Part shown: piece after piece, positions 50,163 to 59,857 of the stretch
Layout: each line of letters begins with the position of its first letter
How positions within the stretch are numbered: position 1 is the stretch's first letter
From: Paenibacillus aestuarii
GTDB lineage: Bacteria; Bacillota; Bacilli; Paenibacillales; NBRC-103111
Length of the DNA: 64,000 nucleotides
Reading direction: 5' to 3'
NCBI RefSeq assembly: GCF_027789125.1
Contig: NZ_JAQFVF010000033.1
Coordinates: 62,001 to 126,000, forward strand
Notes under the pieces: model-generated
Databases searched by the model: none
Told to the model about the DNA's origin: nothing
The model's input: the letters and a program-made list of their open reading frames with translations, nothing else
Made by a program: the position numbers and the translations under genes

Positions 50163-51167
50163 ATGTTCGCCAGGAAATACGCTTTTGTCACCTTTACCGT
50201 CGCCGTGTTGGTCATGATTGGCTTTGCCGTGAAAAATCCCGGAAATATGGAGCTTTCGGCTGCCATCTCGGGTTCGGCTTCCCCCGAACAGACACAAGTT
50301 TCCGCAAGCCCTGAACCATCCATTGCGCCTGCGGAATCTCCCCGAGCTTCAACGCCGAAGCCAAAGCCGACTGTGAAACCTTCGGGTGCTGCTGCGCATT
50401 CGTCAGCTGTGAACGGTCAGACGGTCTCATCCGGGTCGCCAACGCCGACAACTTCACCGGCGCAAGAGGATTCTGCGCAGCCAAGCGCACAACCAACGGT
50501 TCAACCGACCGTGCAGCCAAACGTACAACCGGCGGTTCGGCCAAGCCAGGAGCCTGACCCGACACCGAAGCCAGCCTCGTCCGGCAGTACGCCTAAACCG
50601 GAGGTGACGCCGCAGCCAGCGTCTGAACCGTCAGCGGGCTCCAAAGGTGTAGACGATCCTGTGCCTGATGAGAAGAAAGTGACCCTCTCGGACTCCGAAA
50701 TCGAGAATGTGGTCAAGCAATACGATGCCATCCTAGAGGCCGATCAAGCCGACCAGGCTTTGCCCGATTGGAAGAAGAAGGCGGACTTGCTCATCGCCAA
50801 GGGGTTGGATTATCTCGGCACGCCTTACGTATTCGGCGCCAAGGCTGGGGATACCGATTCATTTGACTGCTCTTCCTTTTTAAAATATATTTTTGCCGGT
50901 CAAGAGGTTACACTGCCCCGCGATTCGCGCCAGCAGAGCCAACGGGGCTCCGAGGTGGCGATCAACCAGCTGCGTGAAGGGGATCTCGTCTTTTTCACAA
51001 CGCCCAAAAGAAAAAACAATAAAGGCATCGAGCGAATCGGTCATGTAGCGGTCTACATAGGTGACGGGCTCATCCTGCATACGTTCCGCCCAGGCATCGG
51101 CGTGACGGTCTCGGAGCTGAAGGGTCCTTGGAAAGATCGTTTTATTGAAGCTAAACGAGTACTTTAG
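50163..51167 (+). CDS. NlpC/P60 family cell-wall hydrolase with Pro/Thr/Ser linker
   Basis: A 334-residue protein. An N-terminal hydrophobic helix (about 6-24; anchor or signal) is followed by a Pro/Thr/Ser/Val-rich linker (about 35-160) and an NlpC/P60 domain. Catalytic Cys236 lies in FDCSSF, His294 in GHVAVYIGDG and His306 in ILHTF. It is expected to cut peptide stems of peptidoglycan outside the cell. The linker has Gln-Pro-Thr-Val repeats and may span the wall. GAGGAGG lies seven bases before the ATG. Confidence 0.9.
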   Translation: MFARKYAFVTFTVAVLVMIGFAVKNPGNMELSAAISGSASPEQTQVSASPEPSIAPAESPRASTPKPKPTVKPSGAAAHSSAVNGQTVSSGSPTPTTSPAQEDSAQPSAQPTVQPTVQPNVQPAVRPSQEPDPTPKPASSGSTPKPEVTPQPASEPSAGSKGVDDPVPDEKKVTLSDSEIENVVKQYDAILEADQADQALPDWKKKADLLIAKGLDYLGTPYVFGAKAGDTDSFDCSSFLKYIFAGQEVTLPRDSRQQSQRGSEVAINQLREGDLVFFTTPKRKNNKGIERIGHVAVYIGDGLILHTFRPGIGVTVSELKGPWKDRFIEAKRVL

Positions 51168-51235
51168 TTTATATCCAATGCAAAGAAGCTCCCTCTTCTG
51201 CTTGACGGCAGAGCGGGAGCTTTGTTCTATTATTG

Positions 51236-51781
51236 TCACTTTGGCGGCTTGCTGGCGTCGGTACCCGTACCCGAGTTCGTTCCTCCACCGCTACTCCCGT
51301 TACCACCGCCATTGCCGCCGTTTCCATTACCGCTCGCGTTACTGCCGTTGAAGAACGTATCCGTCAGCGCGCGGATTTTCTCCATAAACTTCCCGTACCC
51401 GTAGCCGGTGAGAAAAGCGACACTGATGCGCGCCGCCATCGAATCACCGACCTGCAGCAGCAGAATGCCGCTTTCAAACAAGACGATCGTGATGATCGCA
51501 CAGCCAAAACAAAGCACAGGCCGCATAACGTACCAATAAATCCACTGTGATGTCAGATCATGGTAATGCTCATGAAACATGCGCAGACCGTACAGCGCGC
51601 CACCTAGCGCGCCTGCGAAGCCGAACGAGGCGTAGCTGCGGAATTGATTGATGTCGATGCCCAGCAGCTTGTCGGTCCCCCAGCCGCTGCCCAGAATCGC
51701 CATCATCCACAAACTGCCGATAAACCATAGGAGCAAATACGCAAAAATGAACTGTTTGCCGAACTTTTGCAATGGCTCCAT
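51236..51781 (-). CDS. Hypothetical four-helix membrane protein with Gly/Asn-rich tail
   Basis: A 181-residue protein with about four transmembrane helices (about 8-28, 42-62, 85-105 and 108-125) and a Gly/Asn/Ser-rich C-terminus (from about 150). No family was recognised. The ATG at 51781 follows a GGCGG site that lies inside the 3' arm of a terminator-like hairpin; the next gene upstream ends within the same hairpin. It is thus probably read through from the glycosyltransferase gene, at reduced level. Confidence 0.65.
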   Translation of the reverse strand: MEPLQKFGKQFIFAYLLLWFIGSLWMMAILGSGWGTDKLLGIDINQFRSYASFGFAGALGGALYGLRMFHEHYHDLTSQWIYWYVMRPVLCFGCAIITIVLFESGILLLQVGDSMAARISVAFLTGYGYGKFMEKIRALTDTFFNGSNASGNGNGGNGGGNGSSGGGTNSGTGTDASKPPK

Positions 51782-51829
51782 AAAAAACACCGCCTCATAA
51801 ATGGTTACTACCATTGTATGAGCGGTGTT
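51782..51829 (-). terminator. Attenuator-like terminator overlapping a ribosome binding site
   Basis: On the minus strand about 20 bases (51829-51810) pair with 51805-51786 with one bulge, and a six-T run follows. The arms carry the glycosyltransferase stop region and the GGCGG ribosome binding site of the downstream gene. Confidence 0.8.
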
Positions 51830-52986
51830 GTTGTTGATGACTTGATATATGTGCGTTTGTCCAGCTGCATTAAGTATTGAATAATGGCAGCGGAACAGCT
51901 TACCGTGCGGTATTTCTGGTGGCTGCGGATATCCGACCGGCGCTTCGTGAGCTCAGGGCGCTGTTCAATCAACAGCTTGAACCAGTGGTCGATCATTTCC
52001 GGGGAGGTGATCATTTGGCCGTAACCCTGCTCCTGAAAGTACTCGCAGTTCTTTTCTTCCTGACCGGGAATCGGGCTGTAGAACAGCATCGGAATCCCTT
52101 TGGCCATGGCCTCGGTGCACGTCATGCCGCCGGGCTTGGTGATCAAAAGATCCGCGATGTCCATCAGTTTATCAATCTCGCGGGTAAACCCGATCAGATG
52201 CACGTTGGGATGGCGGAACGCTTCTTCCTCCAGCAGTTGTCTGCGCGCCTTTTCGTTCGTGCCTAGACAGATCAGGAGCTGGATGCGCTCGCTCCAGTTG
52301 GCGATGTAAGCAAGGAGCTGATCTTTCTCCTCCTTCTTGAACACCCCCCAGCCGCCGCCCATGACCATCACGGTGGGCATTGCCTTAAGACCGAACTCCC
52401 TGCGGATCTGTTCTTTGCTGTGCTCCTGCCGGAAATTAGGGTGCACCGGAATGCCGGTGACTTCCACACGCGCTTCCGGTACGCCCCGGTCCGTCAGATG
52501 CTGGCGCACCTCCGGTGTCGAGACCAAATACTTGTCGACCGAGGGATCGATCCACGTGCCGTGCACATCATAGTCGGTAATGACCGTGAACAGCGGGATC
52601 GACAAGCCCGCGCGCTTCAAGCGGGAGACGATAATGCTGGGAAAAGGGTGCGTGCACACGATGACATCCGGTTTGAGCTGCTCAATGACCGCCTTCGTCT
52701 GCGAATAGAAGAGGCGATGCAGCGCCAGACCGGCAACGCGGTTCAGCTTTTTATGATAATGATTGCGGTATAGCATACCGTAAAGTTTGGGCTGTGAAGT
52801 CACCGTGCGGCGGTATGCCGAAAAGATCCAAGGGGCAATCGTGGGATGCAGAAATGCGCCCAGCTCGATCACGCGTGTGATAATCTCAGAGGATGATTGT
52901 CTGAGCTCTACCGACAATGCGTGAGCAGCTTGCGTATGACCTTTTCCGAAGCCCTCGGATAAGAGCAAAATCCGTTTTTTTCGCAA
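51808..52986 (-). CDS. MGDG-synthase-type glycosyltransferase (UgtP/YpfP-like)
   Basis: A 392-residue GT28-family glycosyltransferase. The N-terminal domain contains LLLSEGFGKGHTQAA (a lipid-substrate loop) and the C-terminal domain the UDP-sugar motif GGGWGVFKK and ITKPGGMTCTEAMAKGIPMLF. It likely transfers glucose or galactose to diacylglycerol, making membrane glycolipid anchors; this could supply the LTA-synthase-like protein encoded upstream. The start is set at a TTG (52986) six bases after AAAGGTG, because an in-frame GTG lies inside that motif. Confidence 0.85.
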   Translation of the reverse strand: MRKKRILLLSEGFGKGHTQAAHALSVELRQSSSEIITRVIELGAFLHPTIAPWIFSAYRRTVTSQPKLYGMLYRNHYHKKLNRVAGLALHRLFYSQTKAVIEQLKPDVIVCTHPFPSIIVSRLKRAGLSIPLFTVITDYDVHGTWIDPSVDKYLVSTPEVRQHLTDRGVPEARVEVTGIPVHPNFRQEHSKEQIRREFGLKAMPTVMVMGGGWGVFKKEEKDQLLAYIANWSERIQLLICLGTNEKARRQLLEEEAFRHPNVHLIGFTREIDKLMDIADLLITKPGGMTCTEAMAKGIPMLFYSPIPGQEEKNCEYFQEQGYGQMITSPEMIDHWFKLLIEQRPELTKRRSDIRSHQKYRTVSCSAAIIQYLMQLDKRTYIKSSTTTPLIQW

Positions 52987-53023
52987 GGAACTCACCTTTC
53001 TTTATAGAACCAAATAGTCTTTT

Positions 53024-53605
53024 TCACTTAGCGGTGAGGGATGCTTTTTTCTTCGAAGCATAGCATTTGCGGCAGACAGGTACATAGCTCTCATTGCCGC
53101 CCATTTGAATCTGTTCCCCGTGGAATACAGGTTCTCCATCTTTGCAGCGCATATTCATAATGGCTTTTTTGTCACAGTACCAGCAGACGGTCTTGATTTC
53201 TTCAATCGTGTCGGCTGCGGCCAGCAGCGCAGTGCTGCCTTCAAATAATTCTCCCATGAAATCGGCTCTAAGGCCGTAAGCGATGACAGGAATGTTCAAT
53301 TCATCGACGATCTCAATCAGCTGCGTGACTTGAGCTGTGTTCAGAAATTGCGCTTCATCGACCAGAATGCAGTTTGGCTTCTCGGTGCGGGCCATTTCAA
53401 CCATATTCATCGCATCGTCAACGGCGATGGCATTTTTTTGCATCCCGATCCGGGAAGTCACTTTGCCCACGCCAAAACGGTCGTCTACCACGGAGGTCAA
53501 AAGCAGCACTTTTTTGCCTTGCTCTTCATAATTATGCGCTACGCGCAAGACTTCAATGGATTTACCGCTGTTCATCGTGCCATAGCGAAAGTATAGTTTT
53601 GCCAA
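53024..53605 (-). CDS. tdk: Thymidine kinase
   Basis: A 193-residue type II thymidine kinase, which salvages thymidine to TMP. The P-loop GTMNSGKS (9-16), the catalytic Glu84 in VDEAQF (82-87), and the zinc cysteines C141, C144, C178 and C181 are all present. The start is a TTG ten bases after GAGAGG. It lies in a run of minus-strand genes (HD hydrolase, tdk, glycosyltransferase). Confidence 0.95.
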   Translation of the reverse strand: MAKLYFRYGTMNSGKSIEVLRVAHNYEEQGKKVLLLTSVVDDRFGVGKVTSRIGMQKNAIAVDDAMNMVEMARTEKPNCILVDEAQFLNTAQVTQLIEIVDELNIPVIAYGLRADFMGELFEGSTALLAAADTIEEIKTVCWYCDKKAIMNMRCKDGEPVFHGEQIQMGGNESYVPVCRKCYASKKKASLTAK

Positions 53606-53637
53606 ACGAGACAGTCCTCTCTGGATGATTGAATGGT

Positions 53638-54615
53638 TTATATATGAAAAAAGTAAGTAGCGGCTAACGCATCGAGCTCTGCCAATTTGACGGCTGCCTC
53701 GAAACTGGCTTCAGCCGCAGGCTTCTTTCCAATTAGCGGCTGTTTTTTGTACAGTTTGCCGATTTGGACTTGAATGCTCCCCGATACTGGCTCGTCTGTA
53801 ATCTGAATGCGGTGCGGCTCATACATCAGCAGGTGGATCAAGGCTCGAGCCGTCTCGCTGCTGCTGTTCTGAAGCTCCTGAATGAGCTCATGGTCTAGCA
53901 AGGACGGAATGCGCTCGGCGCTGCCGGGATGGGCATCGGTATGATGCTTGACCGCTTTGGCGAGCAGTGCATCCATCGCTAGAAATTCGGGCTGCAGCAT
54001 CATCTTATGATCCTCAACCACCGCATCGATCAGAGCCAAGGCGATAGGTTCATCGGTTTCCAGGAAGCAGCCGTTAAAGCGGAGGCTTCGCACCAGTTCG
54101 GAAGGGTGCATCGCATAGCGCCCGGCGTGGTATGTATCCCTCAGGAAGCTGTCCAAATGGTCGAGTCCCATGAGCACGGTTTTGTTCGTTAATGGTGTGT
54201 CTTCTTGTAAAAGGGTTGTCACCTCTGCAGGCGAAATGTTGTACTTGTGCAAAATCTCGGTAATAACCCCGGTCGTGATCAACTTTTCCGTGGAGGCATG
54301 GTGGTTGTAACCGAGCGTCCGCTCGACGGCATGTGAAAAAGGCAAATGACCGATGTCATGGAGAATCGCCGCGATGCGAAGCAGGATGTCATCAGGAAAA
54401 AAATGTGCCGTCAGTGACCATACACCTGCCGTATGCTCGAACCGGGAATGTGTCATCGGCGAGAACAAGGCCGATGCGCCATAGTGATGCAAATACGTTA
54501 GACGGCGAACCGGCTGCGACCGGAGAAGCTCGACTTCAACCGGATGGGCAGCTGTATGCCATCTGTATAGCGGTTCCCATACCGCTCCGGTAGAACATGT
54601 ATGCTGTATACTCAA
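53638..54615 (-). CDS. HD domain phosphohydrolase (SAMHD1/dGTPase-like, YdhJ-type)
   Basis: A 325-residue HD protein. HSRFEH (56-61), HDIGH (86-90) and the distal GLDHLDSFLRDT motif (about 150-161) give the pattern of SAMHD1-like metal-dependent phosphohydrolases that cut dNTPs or related nucleotides. The start is a TTG nine bases after GGAGG. It lies 32 bases before tdk, and both might link to nucleotide pools; this is inference. Confidence 0.85.
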   Translation of the reverse strand: MSIQHTCSTGAVWEPLYRWHTAAHPVEVELLRSQPVRRLTYLHHYGASALFSPMTHSRFEHTAGVWSLTAHFFPDDILLRIAAILHDIGHLPFSHAVERTLGYNHHASTEKLITTGVITEILHKYNISPAEVTTLLQEDTPLTNKTVLMGLDHLDSFLRDTYHAGRYAMHPSELVRSLRFNGCFLETDEPIALALIDAVVEDHKMMLQPEFLAMDALLAKAVKHHTDAHPGSAERIPSLLDHELIQELQNSSSETARALIHLLMYEPHRIQITDEPVSGSIQVQIGKLYKKQPLIGKKPAAEASFEAAVKLAELDALAATYFFHI

Positions 54616-55046
54616 AACAGAGCTCCTCCTAAGGTGTGGTTTCTGGCTGCAGGTTTCATGGCAACGGCATAAGCTATCATAGCATGAAACGTAAAGAGTT
54701 TGCTATCATGAGCCTATGAAAAAGCCACCCAAAACATGCCAATCGGGAGTTGCTGCACGAGGAGCGAGCGGCTGCAAAGCGGAAAAACCGCTTTAGCGCG
54801 CCGTCGCCCGCCGAGTGCCTGCTGCCGCTCGCGCTACAGGTCGTGCTTGCCCCCTCGGGGTCCGCTGGAGCCGGGCGAGCAAAGCGAGAAATCCGCTTTG
54901 CAGGTCGACTCGCCGCCCGGTGCGTGGCCGCCGAGTGCCCACCGCCACCCGCCGAGTACCGGCCGCCACACGCGCCGCAGATCGCGCCTGTCCCCTCAGG
55001 CCTCACGCCCAACCCCCTTTTCTATTAATAGAAAACCCTTACATTT
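54616..55046. repeat. Gene-free GC-rich region with a duplicated element
   Basis: I see no supportable gene. Two imperfect copies of a roughly 105-base unit run from about 54770 and 54875. Each starts with a hairpin (AAAGCGG/CCGCTTT at 54776-54794; AAAGCG/CGCTTT at 54881-54899), and each contains GCCGAGTGCC and ends in a CCCCTC box. The GC content jumps far above that of the flanks, then drops sharply at about 55020. It may be a decayed mobile or interspersed element. Confidence 0.5.
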
Positions 55047-55093
55047 TGTTAAATTTTTAAATTGATCATTAAGTTTTCTAGTGTTAATATAAT
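55047..55093 (+). promoter_or_regulatory. GlnR/TnrA-like site and promoter of gltB
   Basis: TGTTAAATTTTTAAATT (55047-55063) matches ten of 13 fixed positions of the TGTNANATTTTNTNACA box, with a perfect left half. TATAAT (55088-55093) is a good -10, whereas the -35 is weak (TTGATC at 20 bases), which suits a regulated promoter. Confidence 0.5.
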
Positions 55094-55108
55094 ATAAAAA
55101 ATATTGCG

Positions 55109-55163
55109 ACTATTTCATCAACTAGCAGCTTGGGGCTATCTCTTCTTGGGTGAAATAGTTTTT
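55109..55163 (+). terminator. Terminator-like hairpin in the gltB leader
   Basis: ACTATTTCATC (55109-55119) pairs with GGTGAAATAGT (55149-55159), followed by TTTTT. Inside the loop TAGC/GCTA can pair. It lies in the leader between the -10 and the gltB start, suggesting attenuation. Downstream, TGTCGA (55170-55175) and TCGACA (55201-55206) form a second inverted repeat around the palindrome GCTTTAAAGC. Confidence 0.55.
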
Positions 55164-55243
55164 GTCATGTGTCGACATTTTAATGCTTTAAAGCGTACAT
55201 TCGACAAAGTTCTGCCAAAAACCAGAAGAGAAAGGTGCACACG

Positions 55244-58200
55244 ATGAAAAGAAACGGGTTACCTCCCAAGCAAGGATTGTACGATCCCCAGTTTGAACGC
55301 GATGCCTGCGGCATTGGCTTCGTCGCCAATATCAAAGGGGTCAAATCGCATGAGATTGTTCAGCAAGCGCTGCGTGTACTTTGCAATTTGGATCATCGCG
55401 GAGGGCAAGGTAGCGAGAAAAACACGGGCGACGGCGCAGGTATTTTGATGCAAATTCCGGACGCTTTTCTTCAGGCTGCCTGCCGGCAGGAGAACATCAA
55501 GCTTCCCGCTGCGGGCAGCTACGGTGTAGGAATGGTATATTTGCCGCAAGATTTGGAGGCGCGCCAAGCCTGCGAGAACGTAGTGGAGCGCATCGTAAGA
55601 GAGGAAGGGCAGCAGTTTCTCGGCTGGAGAACGGTGCCGACAGATAACAGCACACTAGGGGAATCCGCCAAATCCGTGGAGCCGTTTGTGCGCCAAGTTT
55701 TTATCGGGCAAGATCCGTCTGTAAAGAGCAACCTGGATTTTGAACGCAAATTGTATATGATTCGTAAAAGATCAGAGAACGAAATTCGCGAGGTTCATAG
55801 CGGCGTTCCATTCTATTATTCCAGCTTATCTAGCAGAACGATTGTGTATAAAGGCATGTTGACGCCTGAGCAAGTCGATGCTTATTATGTGGAGCTTCAA
55901 GATGAAAGCGTGACGACGGCGCTTGCGCTCGTTCACTCGCGGTTTAGCACGAATACATTCCCGAGCTGGGAACGGGCGCATCCGTACCGTTATCTCATTC
56001 ATAACGGCGAAATCAATACGCTGCGCGGCAACGTGAACTGGATGCATGCCCGTCAGGCGATGTGTGAAACGGAATTGTTCGGAGACGATTTCAAACGCAT
56101 TCTTCCTATTATTGATACCGATGGTTCCGACTCGCAAATGTTTGATAACACGCTGGAATTTCTGATGCTCGCCGGACGCTCGTTGCCGCATGCGGCCATG
56201 ATGATGATTCCTGAGCCGTGGTCCAAGCATGAAACGATGGACGATGCCAAAAAAGCGTTCTATGAATACCACAGCACATTGATGGAGCCGTGGGATGGCC
56301 CTGCTGCCATCGCTTTTACCGACGGCAGCCTCATCGGAGCGGTGCTCGACCGGAACGGACTGCGCCCGTCGCGTTATTACGTCACCAACGACGACTTGAT
56401 CGTCTTGGCTTCGGAAGTCGGCGTTCTGGATATCGCTCCAGAACGTATCGTGCACAAAGACCGTCTTCGTCCAGGCCGTATGCTCCTGGTGGATACACTG
56501 GAAGGACGCATCGTTTCCGACGACGAAATCAAAAGCCGGATTGCCGGCGAGCAGCCATACCGCGACTGGGTGAACCAGCACCTGATCAGTCTCGAGGATC
56601 TCGATGAGGCGGAGATCGTGCTGGGATCTGACCATGATACAGTGCTGCAGCGCCAGCAAGCTTTTGGCTACACATTTGAGCAGCTGCGCAAAATTGTCGA
56701 GCCTATGGCCAAAACAGGAGTAGATCCCATTGGCTCCATGGGGACGGACGCGCCCCTGGCCGTCCTGTCGGATCGGCCGCAACTGCTGTACAACTACTTC
56801 AAACAGCTGTTTGCGCAAGTAACGAATCCGCCGATTGACGCCAACTTCGAGGAAATCATTACGGCGCAGGGCACGACGATCGGACCGGAGCGCAATCTGA
56901 TTCGGCCGGAACCGGAGAGCTGCCGGCAAATTCGCCTGAAGACGCCGTTCCTCACGAACGATGAGATGGCAAAACTGCGTCACATCAAGCGGAGCGGCTT
57001 CAAAACCGTTACCCTGCCGATCCTGTTCGAAGCGGATCAAGGCACGGCAGGCTTGGAGAACGCCATGCAAATGCTGTATGCGGCAGCTGATCAAGCGATT
57101 CACGGAGGCGCGACACTGCTGATTTTGTCCGACCGTGGTGTCGACGGCCGCAAGGCGCCGATTCCAGCCCTGCTGGCGACCTCCGGTTTGCATCATCACC
57201 TCATCCGCGAAGGCACGCGCACTAAGGTGAGCCTGATCGTGGAGTCCGGTGAACCGCGTGAGGTGCACCATTTTGCGCTGCTGCTGGGTTATGGCGCAGG
57301 GGCGATTAATCCTTATTTGGCGCTGGAGACGCTCGATGACATGATTCGCCGCAAGCAGCTTGTCGGCGTTGACCATGACAAAGCGACGTACAACTATATC
57401 AAAGCTGTCACGAAAGGCGTCGTCAAAGTTTTGGCCAAAATGGGGATCTCTACGATCCAGAGCTACCGGGGGGCGCAAATTTTTGAAGCGATTGGCTTGA
57501 GCCAGGAGCTGGTTGACAAATATTTTACATGGACGTTTACGCCTGTGGGCGGTATCGGTCTTAATGTGATCGCCAAGGAGGCCTTGCTTCGTCATCATCG
57601 TGCGTTTACCGAACAGGAAGGCCGCGATCCGGTGCTGGATACAGGCGGCGACCTGCAGTGGCGCAAGGACGGGGAAGAGCATCTGTACACGCCGGAAACG
57701 ATCCACGCGCTGCAGACGGCTGTGCGCACGAACAACTATGCGATGTACAAAAGCTTCGTGAAATTCATCACCCGTGAGGATGAAAAATATATGGCCTTGC
57801 GCGGGCTGCTTCGCTTCCAAGCAGGCCGCCAACCGATTCCGATCGAAGAAGTGGAGCCGATCGAATCGATTTTTAAGCGCTTCAAAACCGGAGCCATGTC
57901 CTACGGCTCGATTAGCAAGGAAGCGCATGAGACTTTGGCGATTGCGATGAACCGCATCGGCGGCAAGAGCAACACCGGCGAAGGCGGCGAGCATCCGGAG
58001 CGCTTCACGCCGGATGCGAACGGCGATCTTCGCCGCAGCGCCATCAAGCAGGTGGCTTCCGGCCGCTTCGGCGTCACCAGTAATTATCTCGTCAATGCTG
58101 ACGAGATTCAGATCAAGATGGCGCAAGGCGCCAAGCCCGGCGAGGGCGGCCAGCTGCCAGGAACGAAGGTGTACCCATGGGTCGCCGAGGTCCGCGGGGT

Positions 58201-59836
58201 GACGCCAGGCGTCGGTTTGATTTCGCCGCCGCCGCATCACGATATTTATTCGATCGAGGATCTCGCCGAGCTGATCCACGATCTCAAGAATGCCAACCCG
58301 CGCGCACGGATCAGCGTCAAGCTGGTGTCCGAAGTGGGCGTTGGCACGATTGCCGCCGGCGTCGCCAAAGGAAAAGCGGACGTGGTTCTCATTTCCGGCT
58401 ACGACGGAGGAACAGGCGCATCGCCGCAGACGAGTATCCGCCACGCGGGACTGCCGTGGGAGCTGGGGCTTGCCGAGACGCATCAGACGCTCGTGCTGAA
58501 CAAACTGCGCAGCCGGATCACCGTCGAGACGGACGGCAAGCTGATGACCGGTCGCGACGTTGTAATCGCAGCGCTGCTCGGTGCTGAGGAGTTCGGCTTC
58601 GCCACAACACCTTTGATTACGATTGGCTGCGTCATGATGCGCGTCTGCCATTTGGATACGTGCCCCGTCGGCGTCGCCACGCAAAATCCGGAGCTGCGCA
58701 AGAAATTTGCCGGCGATCCGCAGCATGTGGTGAACTTCATGACGTTTATCGCGCAGGATGTGCGTGAACGGATGGCGCAGCTGGGCTTCCGTACGATCGA
58801 AGAGATGGTGGGGCGCACGGATATTTTGGAAGCTAAACAAGCGATTGAGCATTGGAAAGCTAAAGGCATCGATCTTACGCCGCTGCTGCATCAGCCGGAT
58901 GTGGGCGCGGAAGTCGGCCGCTTCTGTACAGAGCAGCAGGATCATGGGCTCGAACGCTCGCTTGATGTGACACAGCTGCTTAGCCTCTGTGAGCCGGCAA
59001 TGGAACGCAAGGAGCATGTGCATGCGATTCTCCCGATTGCCAACACCAACCGCGTCGTCGGTACGATTGTCGGCAGCGAAGTGACGCGCCGTTATGGAGC
59101 GGAGGGCTTGCCGCACGATACGATTCGTCTGCATTTTCACGGCTCTGCCGGCCAAAGCTTTGGCGCCTTCGTACCGAAAGGCATCACGCTCTCGCTAGAG
59201 GGTGACGCCAACGACTACGTCGGCAAAGGGTTATCCGGCGGCAAGCTGGCCATTTTCCCGCCTGGCCAGGCGCCTTTTGTGCCGGAAGAAAATGTCATTA
59301 TCGGCAACACGGCCTTCTACGGCGCTACGGATGGGGACGCTTATATCCGGGGTATCGCTGGCGAACGCTTCTGTGTCAGAAACAGCGGCGTCCGGGCGGT
59401 AGTGGAAGGCGTAGGCGACCACGGCTGTGAATATATGACTGGCGGACGCGTAGTTGTGCTTGGTACTACGGGTCGCAATTTTGCAGCTGGCATGTCCGGC
59501 GGGATCGCTTATGTGCTGGATGAGAAGGGCGATTTTGCCAGTAAGGTGAATAAAGAAATGATTTTGCTGGAACAGCTGGAAGAAGCCTACGAAATGAATG
59601 AAGTGAAAACAATGATCCAGCACCATGCAACGTTTACCGACAGCAGTGTGGCGCATCGCGTATTAAACCACTGGGATGAATACGTTTGGAAATTCGTGAA
59701 GGTCATTCCGAAAGACTACAAACGGATGTTTGACGCGATCGAGAAAGTAAAACGTTCCGGCCTTAGTCAGCAGGAAGCGATCATGGTCGCATTTGAAGCG
59801 AATACGAAGGACGTATCCCGCATCGGCGGAAACTAA
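55244..59836 (+). CDS. gltB: Glutamate synthase (NADPH) large subunit
   Basis: A 1530-residue enzyme making two glutamates from glutamine and 2-oxoglutarate. A 21-residue propeptide precedes the catalytic Cys22 (DACGIGF) of the Ntn-type amidotransferase domain. A central domain, an FMN-binding barrel (about 840-1250), the [3Fe-4S] cysteines C1129, C1135 and C1140, and the C-terminal beta-helix (GXXGG repeats) are all present. I chose the ATG at 55244, six bases after AAAGGTG. gltD follows after 21 bases. Bacillus names this gene gltA. Confidence 0.97.
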   Translation: MKRNGLPPKQGLYDPQFERDACGIGFVANIKGVKSHEIVQQALRVLCNLDHRGGQGSEKNTGDGAGILMQIPDAFLQAACRQENIKLPAAGSYGVGMVYLPQDLEARQACENVVERIVREEGQQFLGWRTVPTDNSTLGESAKSVEPFVRQVFIGQDPSVKSNLDFERKLYMIRKRSENEIREVHSGVPFYYSSLSSRTIVYKGMLTPEQVDAYYVELQDESVTTALALVHSRFSTNTFPSWERAHPYRYLIHNGEINTLRGNVNWMHARQAMCETELFGDDFKRILPIIDTDGSDSQMFDNTLEFLMLAGRSLPHAAMMMIPEPWSKHETMDDAKKAFYEYHSTLMEPWDGPAAIAFTDGSLIGAVLDRNGLRPSRYYVTNDDLIVLASEVGVLDIAPERIVHKDRLRPGRMLLVDTLEGRIVSDDEIKSRIAGEQPYRDWVNQHLISLEDLDEAEIVLGSDHDTVLQRQQAFGYTFEQLRKIVEPMAKTGVDPIGSMGTDAPLAVLSDRPQLLYNYFKQLFAQVTNPPIDANFEEIITAQGTTIGPERNLIRPEPESCRQIRLKTPFLTNDEMAKLRHIKRSGFKTVTLPILFEADQGTAGLENAMQMLYAAADQAIHGGATLLILSDRGVDGRKAPIPALLATSGLHHHLIREGTRTKVSLIVESGEPREVHHFALLLGYGAGAINPYLALETLDDMIRRKQLVGVDHDKATYNYIKAVTKGVVKVLAKMGISTIQSYRGAQIFEAIGLSQELVDKYFTWTFTPVGGIGLNVIAKEALLRHHRAFTEQEGRDPVLDTGGDLQWRKDGEEHLYTPETIHALQTAVRTNNYAMYKSFVKFITREDEKYMALRGLLRFQAGRQPIPIEEVEPIESIFKRFKTGAMSYGSISKEAHETLAIAMNRIGGKSNTGEGGEHPERFTPDANGDLRRSAIKQVASGRFGVTSNYLVNADEIQIKMAQGAKPGEGGQLPGTKVYPWVAEVRGVTPGVGLISPPPHHDIYSIEDLAELIHDLKNANPRARISVKLVSEVGVGTIAAGVAKGKADVVLISGYDGGTGASPQTSIRHAGLPWELGLAETHQTLVLNKLRSRITVETDGKLMTGRDVVIAALLGAEEFGFATTPLITIGCVMMRVCHLDTCPVGVATQNPELRKKFAGDPQHVVNFMTFIAQDVRERMAQLGFRTIEEMVGRTDILEAKQAIEHWKAKGIDLTPLLHQPDVGAEVGRFCTEQQDHGLERSLDVTQLLSLCEPAMERKEHVHAILPIANTNRVVGTIVGSEVTRRYGAEGLPHDTIRLHFHGSAGQSFGAFVPKGITLSLEGDANDYVGKGLSGGKLAIFPPGQAPFVPEENVIIGNTAFYGATDGDAYIRGIAGERFCVRNSGVRAVVEGVGDHGCEYMTGGRVVVLGTTGRNFAAGMSGGIAYVLDEKGDFASKVNKEMILLEQLEEAYEMNEVKTMIQHHATFTDSSVAHRVLNHWDEYVWKFVKVIPKDYKRMFDAIEKVKRSGLSQQEAIMVAFEANTKDVSRIGGN

Positions 59837-59857
59837 AATCTCAGGAGGATTAGCGCA

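Noticed and set aside
54677-55065. Several open frames in the GC-rich block between the HD gene and gltB
   Set aside because: They are mutually exclusive, low in complexity and follow the duplicated element; none has a credible start.
55109-55163. T-box or known glutamine riboswitch in the gltB leader
   Set aside because: No T-box sequence or specifier stem was seen, and known glutamine riboswitches are not described from this group; only the hairpin is reported.
55826-59155. An 1109-codon open frame on the minus strand inside gltB
   Set aside because: It is antisense to a well-supported GltB gene with intact catalytic and cluster residues, has no ribosome binding site or recognisable domain, and arises from the codon use of a GC-rich gene.
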